From positions 1 through 59,599 of the forward strand of contig CAKTQV010000012.1 in assembly GCA_934597255.1 (NCBI GenBank): a stretch of DNA of 59,599 nt, read 5' to 3'. Made by a program: the position numbers and the translations under genes. Within the stretch, counting starts at the first letter, position 1, and every line of letters starts with the position of its first letter. Below are positions 1-8,477 of this stretch, one piece after another. The notes under the pieces were generated by a model. The model was given only the letters and a program-made list of their open reading frames with translations, ran no database searches and had not been told where the DNA came from. The stretch comes from an uncultured Oscillospiraceae bacterium (GTDB lineage: Bacteria > Bacillota > Clostridia > Oscillospirales > Oscillospiraceae).

Positions 1-50
1 ATGTGTCTGTTTTATAGATTTGCCGCGCGGATAAGAAAAACACCGGGACG

Positions 51-467
51 CTATCGGCCCAGATGCATCTCTTTTCGTTTCTGCTGCCGGAGATCGAACC
101 GGCGCTGCTTTTCGGCGTCCCGCTGCGCGCGGCTCGCCGCTTTTTTGGTCAGCCTGGTCTCCTCGCGCTGCAGCTGCAGGGCCTGGCGGGAGCTTGTTCC
201 GATGCCCGGGCGGGCGGCCTGGCGGTGCGCCTGCCGCTGCGCACGCTTGGGATTGGCCGCTTTCTTTTCCGCGGTCGCGGCAACAGACGGACTGAACTTC
301 AGCCGGCGGTGGTTTTTCAGAATAAAGTCCAGAATCTCATGATCCTTCGGCTCTGCTCCGAACGTGACCTTGCAGACCGAAAGACGGCTGTCGTCGATCC
401 GTTCGAACACGCCGACCCAGAACGGTTCCTCAAAAAACACCGTCAGCCTGCTGGTTCTTTCGTCCAT
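51..467 (-). CDS. yjdF: YjdF family protein (DUF2992)
   Basis: 138 aa. The N-terminal 60 residues (MDERTSRLTVFFEEPFWVGV, later HEILDFILKNHRRLKFSP) match the YjdF family; the C-terminal half is a highly charged Lys/Arg/Gln-rich tail that ends in RKEMHLGR, as in other members. The biochemical role of YjdF is unknown. In Bacillus the gene is controlled by the yjdF riboswitch, which senses azaaromatic compounds. Here the gene is monocistronic, with its own consensus promoter and about 200 nt of structured leader. A GGAGGG ribosome-binding site lies 7 nt before the ATG, which fixes the start at 467. Confidence 0.9.
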   Translation of the reverse strand: MDERTSRLTVFFEEPFWVGVFERIDDSRLSVCKVTFGAEPKDHEILDFILKNHRRLKFSPSVAATAEKKAANPKRAQRQAHRQAARPGIGTSSRQALQLQREETRLTKKAASRAQRDAEKQRRFDLRQQKRKEMHLGR

Positions 468-499
468 AAACGAAACCCTCCTGATTTTTGGATTTCGCA

Positions 500-668
500 G
501 AAACGGACGACCCGGAGGGGAGGGTTACTTACCTGTGCCGCGCGGCACAGACGGCCGGGCTACCTACCGGCTCTGGCACGCTCCGAGGAGCGTGCGTTGC
601 GTTTTTATCCTGCGTTATATACGGCGCACGGCGGCGCGGTATATCCATGGCGCTGACGTGAAAGACTG
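500..668 (-). promoter_or_regulatory. yjdF leader RNA, candidate azaaromatic-sensing riboswitch
   Basis: Between the promoter and yjdF the minus strand folds into several strong hairpins: a GGCGC/GCGCC pairing near 646-673, a GCACGCTCC/GGAGCGTGC stem at about 574-595 and a GTGCCGC/GCGGCAC stem at 536-547. It ends in a GTAAGTAACCCTCCCC stretch just before the gene. The yjdF motif RNA is known upstream of this gene family in Firmicutes. The assignment rests on genomic context, the stem pattern and the conserved-looking end; I could not run a covariance model. Confidence 0.6.
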
Positions 669-673
669 GCGCC

Positions 674-702
674 ATTATAGCGGCCGGCCGCCCGGCCGTC
701 AA
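674..702 (-). promoter_or_regulatory. sigma-A promoter of yjdF
   Basis: On the minus strand TTGACG (697-702) and a perfect TATAAT (674-679) are separated by exactly 17 bases. Transcription should begin near 667 and run through the leader RNA into yjdF. Confidence 0.8.
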
Positions 703-743
703 TACGAAAGGAGGCCAGAGGGGGCGCGGATGAGGGCGTCGGA

Positions 744-782
744 TAAAAAAGAGGGGCGCGGCGCATTTATGCGCCGCGCCCC
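744..782 (-). terminator. intrinsic terminator of the RNHCP gene
   Basis: A perfect GGGGCGCGGCGCA/TGCGCCGCGCCCC hairpin is followed on the minus strand by CTCTTTTTT, directly after the stop codon of the RNHCP gene. Confidence 0.85.
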
Positions 783-793
783 CGCCGTGCCGT

Positions 794-1219
794 TCAGGGA
801 AGGCGTCCGTCGCCGCCCATGAGCGCGGTCATTTCCTCGATGCGCTCAAGCGGGAACGGCGGTTCGCACAGCGGCTTCATGGCGATGCTCATGAGCTTCA
901 TGGGGTTGTCGTCCGCGGCCACGCGGTTGGAGCAAAGAGCGCCGCAGCGGCGGCAGCGGTGGATGATGGCCCATTCGCCGCCCCTGCGCACCCAGACGGC
1001 CACCGGGTCCATGATGCCGCCGCAATCGGAGGCCCGGTCGCCGGGCTCAACGTCGACATGGAGACTGGAAAGGCAGTTGGGGCAGTGGTTGCGGTGGTCG
1101 CTGCCGGCGTTCTGCGGCGTGACGAGACGGCCGCAGACCCGGCAGGTGAAGCTGTCGGTGCAGGCATGGGTCTTGTAGTAGCCTTTTTCAAAGGTCCTGC
1201 GTTTGTTTTCGCGGTTCAT
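794..1219 (-). CDS. RNHCP domain-containing protein
   Basis: 141 aa. It contains two zinc-ribbon-like Cys pairs: CRVCG with the family signature RNHCPNCLSSLH (first third), then CRRCGALCSNR towards the C terminus. This is the layout of the RNHCP family, whose function is not known; the Cys pairs suggest a bound zinc. An in-frame ATG exists 10 codons upstream, but the start at 1219 has a GGAGGAATC ribosome-binding site immediately before it and is preferred. The gene is monocistronic and ends at a strong terminator. Confidence 0.85.
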   Translation of the reverse strand: MNRENKRRTFEKGYYKTHACTDSFTCRVCGRLVTPQNAGSDHRNHCPNCLSSLHVDVEPGDRASDCGGIMDPVAVWVRRGGEWAIIHRCRRCGALCSNRVAADDNPMKLMSIAMKPLCEPPFPLERIEEMTALMGGDGRLP

Positions 1220-1549
1220 TTTGATTCCTCCGGAAGATGTATGGTCCATACGCTTCGGGAGGAGCGGCGTGTGTGGATTTGCCGGACCTCCCGGTCAGCC
1301 CGCACACTCCGATGTCAAAGTACTCTTCTTCAAAAAAATCTCCTTTTATTTTGTGGGCTTCGCGCGCCTCTGAAAGACGTCCGGAAAGCCGTGCGCCGTC
1401 CGCCGGGAAAGCAGCCCTGTCTGTTTCCGGAAAGACGGCACATACAGTGTAGTTTCTGCGCGGCATTCTGTCAAGGGCTTTCCATGCGCCGGGGATGCGG
1501 CCGTAAACAGCGGCCTATCGGATGCGCCCTGCACTTTTTCCCGGCGATC

Positions 1550-1584
1550 AAAAAAGCTCCGCATCCCGAAGGATACGGAGCTTC
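1550..1584 (-). terminator. terminator of tRNA-Gln
   Basis: Minus-strand AAGCTCCGTATCC-TTC-GGGATGCGGAGCTT followed by TTTTTT, directly after the tRNA CCA end. Confidence 0.85.
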
Positions 1585-1658
1585 TGGCAGCGGGAGAAGG
1601 ATTCGAACCCTCACATACGGAGTCAGAGTCCGCTGTGCTACCTTTACACAATCCCGCT
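1585..1658 (-). tRNA. tRNA-Gln (anticodon CUG), CCA encoded
   Basis: The minus strand gives a complete cloverleaf: acceptor AGCGGGA/TCCCGCT, a D arm with GTG/CAC stem, anticodon stem GCGGA/TCCGT with loop CTCTGAC (anticodon CTG) and a T arm with TTCGAAT loop. The discriminator base is G and CCA is encoded in the DNA. The anticodon reads CAG, so the amino acid is glutamine. No integrated element is visible at its 3' end. Confidence 0.93.
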
Positions 1659-1702
1659 AAACGCAAGGAGTATTATACCGCATTTTTCGCATTTGTCAAG
1701 CA

Positions 1703-1733
1703 GAAAAAAACGGGCGCGCAAGCGCCCGTTTTT
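1703..1733 (-). terminator. ireB terminator (bidirectional shape)
   Basis: ACGGGCGC-TTGC-GCGCCCGT hairpin with a T run on the minus strand and an A run on the other side, 10 bases after the ireB stop. Confidence 0.8.
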
Positions 1734-1743
1734 CAGCGCTTTT

Positions 1744-1989
1744 TTACTTGGTCTGCAGATAGCTCGAAACCAGCTCCTGAAGGATATCGTCGCGGTCGAG
1801 CCGGCAGATCAGCGTGCGGGCGTTGTTGTAGTTGGTGATATAGGTCGGGTCTTCGGAAAGAATGTACCCTACGATCTGGTTGATCGGGTTATAGCCCTTT
1901 ACGATCAGAGAATTATAAACGCTCGACAGCACTTCCCGGATCTCGGCGCTGTGGTCAAGCACTTTGAATTTGCGGGTGGTTTCTTCCAT
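1744..1989 (-). CDS. ireB: IreB family regulatory phosphoprotein (UPF0297)
   Basis: 81 aa, the usual size of the family. The N-terminal TRKFKVLDHS and the central VYNSLIVKGYNPINQIVGYI are characteristic. IreB is a small cytoplasmic substrate of the Ser/Thr kinase IreK in enterococci and affects cell-envelope stress resistance; the role in this organism is inferred by family. It normally sits beside yrrK/ruvX and a DUF1292 gene, but here it stands alone between a terminator and pheT. An AGGAGGGG ribosome-binding site precedes the ATG, and a TATAAT -10 box lies on the minus strand at 2028-2033 with a poor -35. Confidence 0.93.
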   Translation of the reverse strand: MEETTRKFKVLDHSAEIREVLSSVYNSLIVKGYNPINQIVGYILSEDPTYITNYNNARTLICRLDRDDILQELVSSYLQTK

Positions 1990-2113
1990 AATAAACCCCT
2001 CCTTTGTATCCCATCAATCCACACATAATTATAGCAAATTTTTTTCGCGAGGGAAGATACGAATTATTAAATTTTTATTACATTGTCATTACAACCGGGG
2101 AAAACGGCTGTAT

Positions 2114-4495
2114 TCAGCGGATAACGGCGTCCCACTTTGTCTTGAGCGCGTCCAGAATGGCGCGGACGGTCTCGTCGGCGTGGTCGTCGGTCAGCGTCTG
2201 ATCCTTCGCGCGCAGCACAAGGCTGAAGGCGACGGATTTGAAGCCCTCGGCGACGTGCTCGCCCTTGTAGACGTCGAACAGGCGGCAGCTTTCCAGATAC
2301 GGCCCGCCGGCGGCGCTGATGGTGTCCTCAAGATCGCCGGCGGTGATCTCGTCGCGGCAGACGATGGCGATGTCACGGCTGAGCGCCGGGAAGCGGGGCA
2401 GCGGCTGATAGCTGTGCTCCGGGGCCTGCACGGCGCGCAGGACGCGCACGTCCAGCTGGGCATAATACACGTCGGCGCCGATGCCGTAGGCCGCGCAGAC
2501 GAGCGGATGTATCTGGCCGATGACGCCGACGGTATCGCCGTCGACGACGATGCTGGCGCAGCGGCCGGGGTGGAAGCTGGGGTTGCCGCTTTCCGTGACA
2601 TAGCGCGCGCCCTCGACGCGCTGGCCGGTCAGGATGGCCTCCACGCAGCCCTTGAGCGTGTAGAAGTCACAGCCGTCGCCGTACATGCTCAGCGCCAGAA
2701 GCGCGTGCTCGTCGGCCAGCTTGCCGGTCTCGCGGCTCTTGGGATAGACCGTCGCCAGCTCGTACAGGCGCGCGGACAGATTCCGGCGGCTGAAGTTGGT
2801 GGAGACGGTGTCGAGCATGGAGCCGAGCGGCGTGGTGCGCATGACGGAGCTGTCCTCGCCGAGCGGATTCTGGATGACAAAGGCGTCGCGCAGCGGGGAA
2901 TCGGCCGGCAGGCGGATCTTGTCCCAGGCGGACTTGCTTCCGAAGGAGTAGGTCAGTATTTCGTCAAAGCCGAGCGCGCGGCAGCGGGCCGTGAGCTGGC
3001 GGTCGAAGATCTGCTTGGGCGTGAAGCCGCCGATGACGGCGCTGCCGGAGAACATCGTCGGCGCGATCACGTCGTAGCCGTAGAAGCGGGCGACCTCCTC
3101 GGCGATGTCGGCGTAGTGCTCAATGTCGCTGCGCCAGGAGGGGACGACGATCATGTCGCCGCGGATGGAAAAGCCAAGCTTCTCCAGGACCTGGATCATG
3201 TATTCGCGCGGAAGCTCCGTGCCGAGCAGGCGGTTGACGCGCTCCGGCTCGAGCCGCACGGTCACGGGGGAGGCGGCCTCGGCCACGACGTCGATCGTTC
3301 CGTCGATCACATCGCCGGCGCCGAGCAGCTCCACCAGCTCGCAGGCGCGCTCCACGGCGGGAACGGTGCCATCCGGGTCGAGACCCTTTTCAAACTTGGA
3401 GGAAGCGTCCGTGCGCATGCCGAGGGCGATGGAGGTTTTGCGGATGGAGGTGCCGTTGAAGTTGGCCGACTCGAAAACGATGGTGGTCGTGTCGTCCACG
3501 ATCTCGGAGTTGCCACCGCCCATCACGCCGGCCACGCCGATGGGCTTTTCCTCGTCGGCGATGACGAGCATGGTCTCCGTCAGCCGGCGGTCCGTGCCGT
3601 CCAGGGTCGTGATGCTCTCGCCGGCCCCGGCGCGGCGCACGATGATCTTTCCGCCGCCGACGCAGCTGTAATCGAACGCGTGCATGGGCTGGCCGTATTC
3701 CTGCATGACGTAGTTGGTGATGTCCACGATGTTGTTGATCGGCCGGATGCCGACGGCGCGCAGCCGGCGGCGCAGCCACGCCGGGGATGGCGCGATGCGG
3801 ATGTTCTTGACCATGCGCGCGGTGTAGCGCGGGCACAGGCCCGGCTCGTTGATCTGCACGGACAGATAGTTGCGGATGTCGTCGCCGCAGCCCTTGACCT
3901 CGGGCGTGTGCAGCTGCAGCTCCGTGCCGAAGGTCGCGGCCGTTTCGCGGGCCAGGCCGATGATGGACAGGCAGTCGGGGCGGTTGTTCGTGATCTCAAA
4001 TTCCACGACGGTGTCGCCCAGGCCCAGGACCTTGCGGATATCGTCGCCGACCTCGCAGGGCTCCTGCAGGATGAAGATGCCGTCCATGACGGCGTAGGGA
4101 TAGTCGTGCTGGTCAAGACCGAGCTCGCCGAGCGAGCACAGCATGCCCTCGCTCGTCACGCCGCGCAGCACGCCGGTATGGATCTCCTTGCCTCCGGGCA
4201 GCGTCGCGCCGTCGACGGCGGCGGGGACCATGTCGCCGACGGACACGTTCTGCGCGCCGGTCACGATGGTCAGATCGCGGCTCTGGCCCACGTCCACCTT
4301 GCAGACCCACATATGATCGGAGTCGGGGTGGCGCTTCATAAAGGTCACGCGCCCGACCAGCACGTTGGAGATGCCGTCGCCGGTGTGCTCAAAGCCCTCG
4401 ACCTTGGAGCCGCTCATGGTCATCTTGTCGATGTATTCCTTGTCGCTGACGCCGACCTTTGTGAAGTCGCTCAGCCAATCTCTTGAAAGCTTCAT
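2114..4495 (-). CDS. pheT: phenylalanyl-tRNA synthetase beta subunit
   Basis: 793 aa, normal full length. It forms the alpha2-beta2 enzyme with PheS that charges tRNA-Phe. The N-terminal MKLSRDWL and an EMAP/OB tRNA-binding fold (around HPDSDHMWVCKVDVG, residues 55-70) are followed by the B3/B4 editing domain, the B5 DNA-binding-like domain and a C-terminal ferredoxin-fold anticodon-binding domain (YQPLPRFPALSRDIAIV onward). It starts 12 nt after the pheS stop and is cotranscribed with it. No terminator is obvious between it and ireB. Confidence 0.97.
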   Translation of the reverse strand: MKLSRDWLSDFTKVGVSDKEYIDKMTMSGSKVEGFEHTGDGISNVLVGRVTFMKRHPDSDHMWVCKVDVGQSRDLTIVTGAQNVSVGDMVPAAVDGATLPGGKEIHTGVLRGVTSEGMLCSLGELGLDQHDYPYAVMDGIFILQEPCEVGDDIRKVLGLGDTVVEFEITNNRPDCLSIIGLARETAATFGTELQLHTPEVKGCGDDIRNYLSVQINEPGLCPRYTARMVKNIRIAPSPAWLRRRLRAVGIRPINNIVDITNYVMQEYGQPMHAFDYSCVGGGKIIVRRAGAGESITTLDGTDRRLTETMLVIADEEKPIGVAGVMGGGNSEIVDDTTTIVFESANFNGTSIRKTSIALGMRTDASSKFEKGLDPDGTVPAVERACELVELLGAGDVIDGTIDVVAEAASPVTVRLEPERVNRLLGTELPREYMIQVLEKLGFSIRGDMIVVPSWRSDIEHYADIAEEVARFYGYDVIAPTMFSGSAVIGGFTPKQIFDRQLTARCRALGFDEILTYSFGSKSAWDKIRLPADSPLRDAFVIQNPLGEDSSVMRTTPLGSMLDTVSTNFSRRNLSARLYELATVYPKSRETGKLADEHALLALSMYGDGCDFYTLKGCVEAILTGQRVEGARYVTESGNPSFHPGRCASIVVDGDTVGVIGQIHPLVCAAYGIGADVYYAQLDVRVLRAVQAPEHSYQPLPRFPALSRDIAIVCRDEITAGDLEDTISAAGGPYLESCRLFDVYKGEHVAEGFKSVAFSLVLRAKDQTLTDDHADETVRAILDALKTKWDAVIR

Positions 4496-4507
4496 GCCGC
4501 CGCCTCC

Positions 4508-5533
4508 TTAAAACTGTTCGAGAAAACGGGTATCGTTTTCAAACAGCAGTCTCATGTCGCTGATGTTCAGCCGCATCATGCACATACGCTCGACGCCTAC
4601 GCCGAAGGCAAAGCCGGAGTATTTGTCGGTGTCGATGCCGCAGCCGGCCAGCACCTTCGGGTGCACCATGCCGGCGCCGAGAAGCTCGATCCAGCCCTCG
4701 CCCTTGCACACGCGGCAGCCCTTGCCGTGGCACTCGAAGCACTCCACATCCACCTCGCAGCTCGGCTCGGTGAAGGGGAAGTGGTGCGGGCGGAAGCGGG
4801 TGTGCGTGCCCTCGCCGTACAGGCGCTGGACCAGCGTGTTCAGACAGCCCTTGAGATCGCCGAAGGTGATGCCCTCGTCCACGACGAGACCCTCGAGCTG
4901 ATGGAACATGGGGCTGTGCGTGGCGTCCACCTCGTCCTTGCGGTAAACGCGGCCGGGGGAGATGATGCGGATGGGGAGCGGCTGCGTTTCCATCACATGG
5001 ACCTGCACGGGACTGGTCTGCGTGCGCAGGCAGACGCGGTCGTCGTCGTCAAAATAAAACGTGTCCTGCCGGTCGCGCGCGGGATGGCCCTCCTGCGTGT
5101 TGAGCTTGGTGAAGTTGTATTCCGACCACTCGACCTCGGGGCCCTCGGCGATGGAGAAGCCCATGCCGATGAATATCTCCTTGGCCTCGTCCAGAACCAT
5201 GTTCAGCGGGTGCTGATGGCCCTGCAGGACCGGCGTTCCCGGCACGGTCACATCCAGCTTCTCCGCGCGGAGCCTGAACTCCATGGCCTTTTCGGCCAGC
5301 AGCGTGCGCTCGGCCTCCATAGAGGCGGCGATCTCCTCGCGCAGCTTGTTGGCAAGCTGCCCCATGGCGGGACGCTCCTCGGCCGACAGACTGCCCATCT
5401 GCTTCAAAAGCGCGGTCAGCTCGCCTTTTTTTCCCAGATACTTTACGCGCAGATTCTCCAGCGCGTCGAGGCCGTCGGCCTCGCGGATGGCTGCGAGAGC
5501 TTCCCTGCGCAGCTTTTCCAGCTTTTCTCTCAT
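4508..5533 (-). CDS. pheS: phenylalanyl-tRNA synthetase alpha subunit
   Basis: 341 aa, typical length. The N-terminal coiled coil (residues 1-90) binds tRNA. The class II catalytic core follows, with motif 2 near SPGRVYRKDEVDATHSPMFH and motif 3 at the C-terminal AFGVGVERMCMMRL. It catalyses phenylalanine activation and transfer together with PheT. First gene of the pheST operon, with its own promoter 45-70 nt upstream. The leader is only about 45 nt, so there is no room for the T-box riboswitch that often controls pheST in Firmicutes. Confidence 0.97.
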   Translation of the reverse strand: MREKLEKLRREALAAIREADGLDALENLRVKYLGKKGELTALLKQMGSLSAEERPAMGQLANKLREEIAASMEAERTLLAEKAMEFRLRAEKLDVTVPGTPVLQGHQHPLNMVLDEAKEIFIGMGFSIAEGPEVEWSEYNFTKLNTQEGHPARDRQDTFYFDDDDRVCLRTQTSPVQVHVMETQPLPIRIISPGRVYRKDEVDATHSPMFHQLEGLVVDEGITFGDLKGCLNTLVQRLYGEGTHTRFRPHHFPFTEPSCEVDVECFECHGKGCRVCKGEGWIELLGAGMVHPKVLAGCGIDTDKYSGFAFGVGVERMCMMRLNISDMRLLFENDTRFLEQF

Positions 5534-5576
5534 AATATTTCTCCTTGTAAACCAAGAAAACTTTCACTGAAATTAA

Positions 5577-5605
5577 TATATATCATAGTCTTAAATTTTT
5601 TTCAA
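5577..5605 (-). promoter_or_regulatory. pheST promoter
   Basis: Minus-strand TTGAAA (5600-5605), 17-nt spacer, TATATA (5577-5582), about 45 nt before pheS. It lies back to back with the promoter of the dehydratase gene. Confidence 0.65.
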
Positions 5606-5626
5606 TCAATTTGACGAATTTGCAAT

Positions 5627-5655
5627 TTGACGAATTTGGAGCAGAATATTATAAT
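5627..5655 (+). promoter_or_regulatory. promoter of the NAD(P)H-hydrate dehydratase operon
   Basis: TTGACG (5627-5632), 17-nt spacer, perfect TATAAT (5650-5655). A tandem copy of the -35 region (AATTTGACGAATTTG) lies 16 bases upstream. The promoter lies inside the longest open frame, which shows that translation must start downstream. Confidence 0.75.
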
Positions 5656-5719
5656 ATTTATCCAAAGACACGCTTCCGCGGCCGAAAAGGCACGGGAGTC
5701 CGGGAAAGGGGGGCGGACG

Positions 5720-6658
5720 ATGCTTCCGCCGGAACAGAACGCGCCGCGCGGGGGGCATATCCCCGGGAAGGAGCGCGTAAATTATGAAAGCGGGGACGGC
5801 GCCGTCGCCGTCCGGGGGCAGTTTCGTCTGCCGAAGCGCCGGGCCGACAGCCACAAGGGCGATTACGGAAAGCTGCTGATCGTCGGCGGGAGCGTCGGCT
5901 ACAGCGGCGCGCCGAACCTGTGCGCCGCGGCGGCCGTGCGCGCCGGCGCGGGGCTTGTGCGCCTGGGCGTGCCGGAGCCGGTTTGGCCGGCGTCCGCCGT
6001 GAAAAACAGCGAGGCCATGCCCTTTCCGCTCCCGGCGGACGGAGACGGACGCATCGCGCCGGAGGCGCTGGAAAGACTGCGCGCGGAGGCGGCCTGGGCG
6101 GATGTGATCGCCGCGGGGCCGGGGCTTGGCCGCTGCGAGGCAACGGCGGCGCTCGTGCGCTGGCTGCTCGGGTCGTGGCGCGGGCCGCTCGTGCTGGATG
6201 CGGACGCCCTCTGGGCCGCGGCCGGGTCGGAGGAGCTGCTCGACCGGAGCGCGGCGAGGGTCGTGCTGACGCCGCATGAGGGGGAATTTGCCCGCCTGTG
6301 GCCGGGTCGATCGGGCGACCGGGAGCGCGACGCGCGCGCCTATGCCGCGGCGCACGGATGTGCGCTGGTACTCAAGGGGCACCGCACGCTCGCGGCCTTT
6401 CCGGACGGCGCGCTGTACCGCATCGAGGCCGGCAACCCCGGCATGGCGACGGGCGGCAGCGGCGACGTGCTGACGGGCGTGATCGCGGCCATGCTCGGCC
6501 AGCTCGATTTTGAGCGGGCGGTCGTGACGGGCTGCTGGCTGCACGCGCGCGCCGGCGACCTGGCCGCCGGGCGGCTCGGCGAATACGCGCTGGCGGCCTC
6601 GGATATCATCGGCGCTCTGCCGCAGGCGGAGCTTGAAATTACGGAAACGGATCGGTGA
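5720..6658 (+). CDS. nnrD: ADP-dependent NAD(P)H-hydrate dehydratase
   Basis: 312 aa. Repairs hydrated NADH/NADPH at the expense of ADP. The sequence shows GDYGKLLIVGGSVGYSGAP (N-terminal ribokinase-like fold), AAGPGLG, TPHEGEFARL and the C-terminal GNPGMATGGSGDVLTG signature. Only the dehydratase domain is present; the NnrE epimerase domain fused to it in many bacteria is missing. The open frame begins at 5627, but that ATG lies inside the promoter; the ATG at 5720, after AAAGGGGGG, is the credible start. A lipoprotein gene follows after 12 nt. Confidence 0.9.
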   Translation: MLPPEQNAPRGGHIPGKERVNYESGDGAVAVRGQFRLPKRRADSHKGDYGKLLIVGGSVGYSGAPNLCAAAAVRAGAGLVRLGVPEPVWPASAVKNSEAMPFPLPADGDGRIAPEALERLRAEAAWADVIAAGPGLGRCEATAALVRWLLGSWRGPLVLDADALWAAAGSEELLDRSAARVVLTPHEGEFARLWPGRSGDRERDARAYAAAHGCALVLKGHRTLAAFPDGALYRIEAGNPGMATGGSGDVLTGVIAAMLGQLDFERAVVTGCWLHARAGDLAAGRLGEYALAASDIIGALPQAELEITETDR

Positions 6659-6670
6659 AGGAGCGAAACG

Positions 6671-7219
6671 ATGCGGAAGTCTGCGCTTTCCGCACTGATG
6701 ATGACCCTGCTTCTGCTCGCGGGCTGCGGGCGGCAGGAAAAGCTTGAAAGCGAGTTTTCGGCGTTCCGGGAATCGCTGCGCGCCGCGGAGCACGCCGCCT
6801 GCGAGCTGACGCTGCACTGCGACGGCGGCGATACGGTCGCGGATTACGTTCTGCGCGTGGAGCAGCAGCAGGACCGCTGCCGCGTCACGGTCGAGCAGCC
6901 GGAGCTCATCGCGGGCATCACGGCCACGGTTGGGCCGAGCGGGACGGAGCTTGGCTGCGAGGGCGTCAGTCTCGGCGTCGGAACGATCGCGGGACTGACG
7001 CCGGTGACGGCGGGGCCGGCCATGCTCAAGGCCATGCGCTACGGCTACGAGGAGCTTTTGTGGCGCGAGGACGATTATCTCGCGGCGCGGCTGTGGCTGG
7101 ACGACGGGGCGGTCATGACGCTGTGGCTCGATGCCGGCGGAACGCCGGTGTGCGCGGAGATCAGCGAGGACGGGAACGTCGTGATGAGCGGCGCGTTCTC
7201 CGGCTGGGAGCTGTACTAG
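6671..7219 (+). CDS. predicted lipoprotein of unknown function
   Basis: 182 aa. A type II signal peptide ends in the lipobox LLAGC (Cys at residue 19), so the mature protein should be anchored to the outer face of the membrane. The remainder is a soluble beta-rich domain with a repeated Asp/Gly pattern. I recognise no family. A GAAGGAG ribosome-binding site precedes the ATG. It sits between nnrD and alr with gaps of 12 and 46 nt, so the three are probably cotranscribed. Confidence 0.75.
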   Translation: MRKSALSALMMTLLLLAGCGRQEKLESEFSAFRESLRAAEHAACELTLHCDGGDTVADYVLRVEQQQDRCRVTVEQPELIAGITATVGPSGTELGCEGVSLGVGTIAGLTPVTAGPAMLKAMRYGYEELLWREDDYLAARLWLDDGAVMTLWLDAGGTPVCAEISEDGNVVMSGAFSGWELY

Positions 7220-7265
7220 CCGGCGCGCCGAGCAATACCCTGGCAAAGGAGAAAAGAGAAAGAAT

Positions 7266-8387
7266 ATGAACGATTTGCAGAAGAGGACCTGGGCGGAGAT
7301 CGACCTGGGCGCTATCGAGGATAATGTGAAGGCCATGCGTGCGAAGCTGCCGGCCGGATGCCGCTATCTCGGCGTCGTCAAGGCAAACGCCTACGGCCAC
7401 GGGGCCGTGCCGGTCGCAAAGCGGCTGGAGGCGCTGGGCGTGGACTATCTGGCCGTCGCCTGCATCGACGAGCTGGCCGAGCTGCGTGCCGCGGGCGTGA
7501 CGGCGCCGGTGCTCATTCTGGGCGTCACGCCCCCGGAATACGCCCGCGAGCTCGTCCGCATGGATGCGACGCAGGCGGTGGGCAGTCTTGCCTATGCCGA
7601 GGCGCTGAGCGCGGCGCTGGCCGGGACGGGAAAGAGGCTTCGGGTGCATCTGAAGCTGGAGACCGGCATGGGGCGGACGGGCTTCCGCGCCTTCGGCGGG
7701 GACCGGCTGGACGACGCGGCGAAGGCTATGGCGCTCCGCACGCTGGATACGGAGGGCGTTTTCACGCATTTCTGCGTTTCGGACGCGCCGGAGCCGGAGA
7801 GGGAATTCACGGGCGAACAGTTTGCCCGCTTCCGGGCCGCCGTCGGGCGGCTGGAGGCGGAGAGCGGACGGCCCTTTGCCATCCGCCACTGCACCAACTC
7901 CGGGGCCATGATCTCGTTTCCGGAAACCTGCATGGATATGGTGCGCCCGGGCGTCGCCATGTACGGGCTGTATCCCGGCGGCGACCGCGGCGGCATCGAG
8001 CTGCGTCCCGCCATGTCGCTTTACAGTCGGATCAGCACGGTGGAGGAGCATTTCCCCGGCGATACGATCAGCTACGGCCGGCGCTTCACGGCGTCGGAGC
8101 CGATGCGCGTCGCCGTCGTGCCCGTCGGATACGCCGACGGGCTGCACCGCGTCCTGTCCGGGAAGATCGACTTTTTCATTGCCGGACGCCGCTGCCGTCA
8201 GCTCGGCCGCATCTGCATGGACATGTGCATGGCCGATGTGACGGGGCTGGACGTGCGCCCCGGCGATGTGGCCGAGGTGTTCGGCGGGCACATTCCCCTG
8301 GACGAACTGGCGGAAAAGGCCGGGACCATCCATTATGAGCTGTGCTGCGCCCTGTCGCCGCGCGTTCCGCGCCTGTACCGGGGCTGA
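7266..8387 (+). CDS. alr: alanine racemase
   Basis: 373 aa, full length. PLP enzyme that interconverts L- and D-alanine for peptidoglycan synthesis. The PLP lysine is K39 in VVKANAYGHGA. The second catalytic region ISYGRRF is near residue 270, and VGYADGLHR and GRICMDMCM are family signatures. AAAGGAG lies before the start. It precedes mazF, the gene order known from Bacillus, but the antitoxin gene normally found between them is absent. Confidence 0.96.
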   Translation: MNDLQKRTWAEIDLGAIEDNVKAMRAKLPAGCRYLGVVKANAYGHGAVPVAKRLEALGVDYLAVACIDELAELRAAGVTAPVLILGVTPPEYARELVRMDATQAVGSLAYAEALSAALAGTGKRLRVHLKLETGMGRTGFRAFGGDRLDDAAKAMALRTLDTEGVFTHFCVSDAPEPEREFTGEQFARFRAAVGRLEAESGRPFAIRHCTNSGAMISFPETCMDMVRPGVAMYGLYPGGDRGGIELRPAMSLYSRISTVEEHFPGDTISYGRRFTASEPMRVAVVPVGYADGLHRVLSGKIDFFIAGRRCRQLGRICMDMCMADVTGLDVRPGDVAEVFGGHIPLDELAEKAGTIHYELCCALSPRVPRLYRG

Positions 8388-8433
8388 CGATGTATAAAAA
8401 GCGCCGTTTTGCGTGAGAATAAGAGCAAGTCCG

Positions 8434-8446
8434 TACATAGTATGTA
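8434..8446 (+). promoter_or_regulatory. palindrome with a MazF-type cleavage pentamer in the mazF leader
   Basis: TACATA-G-TATGTA, a 13-nt inverted repeat 32 nt before the mazF ATG. It contains TACAT, which as RNA is the UACAU site cut by the Bacillus subtilis MazF (EndoA). A role in autoregulation is inference only. Confidence 0.35.
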
Positions 8447-8477
8447 GCGGGCGCAATTCACGGAAAGCGGTGCTCAC

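Noticed and set aside
1188..1466. A 92-codon frame on the minus strand upstream of the RNHCP gene
   Set aside because: It overlaps the RNHCP start in another frame, lacks a ribosome-binding site and has no recognisable composition.
1964..4486. An 840-codon open frame on the plus strand opposite pheT
   Set aside because: Same effect: the mirror of a real, recognisable gene, made of Ala/Val/Asp/His-rich text without domains.
5534..5640. T-box riboswitch for pheST
   Set aside because: The whole intergenic region is about 90-185 nt and the promoter lies 45 nt from pheS, leaving no room; no T-box sequence is seen.
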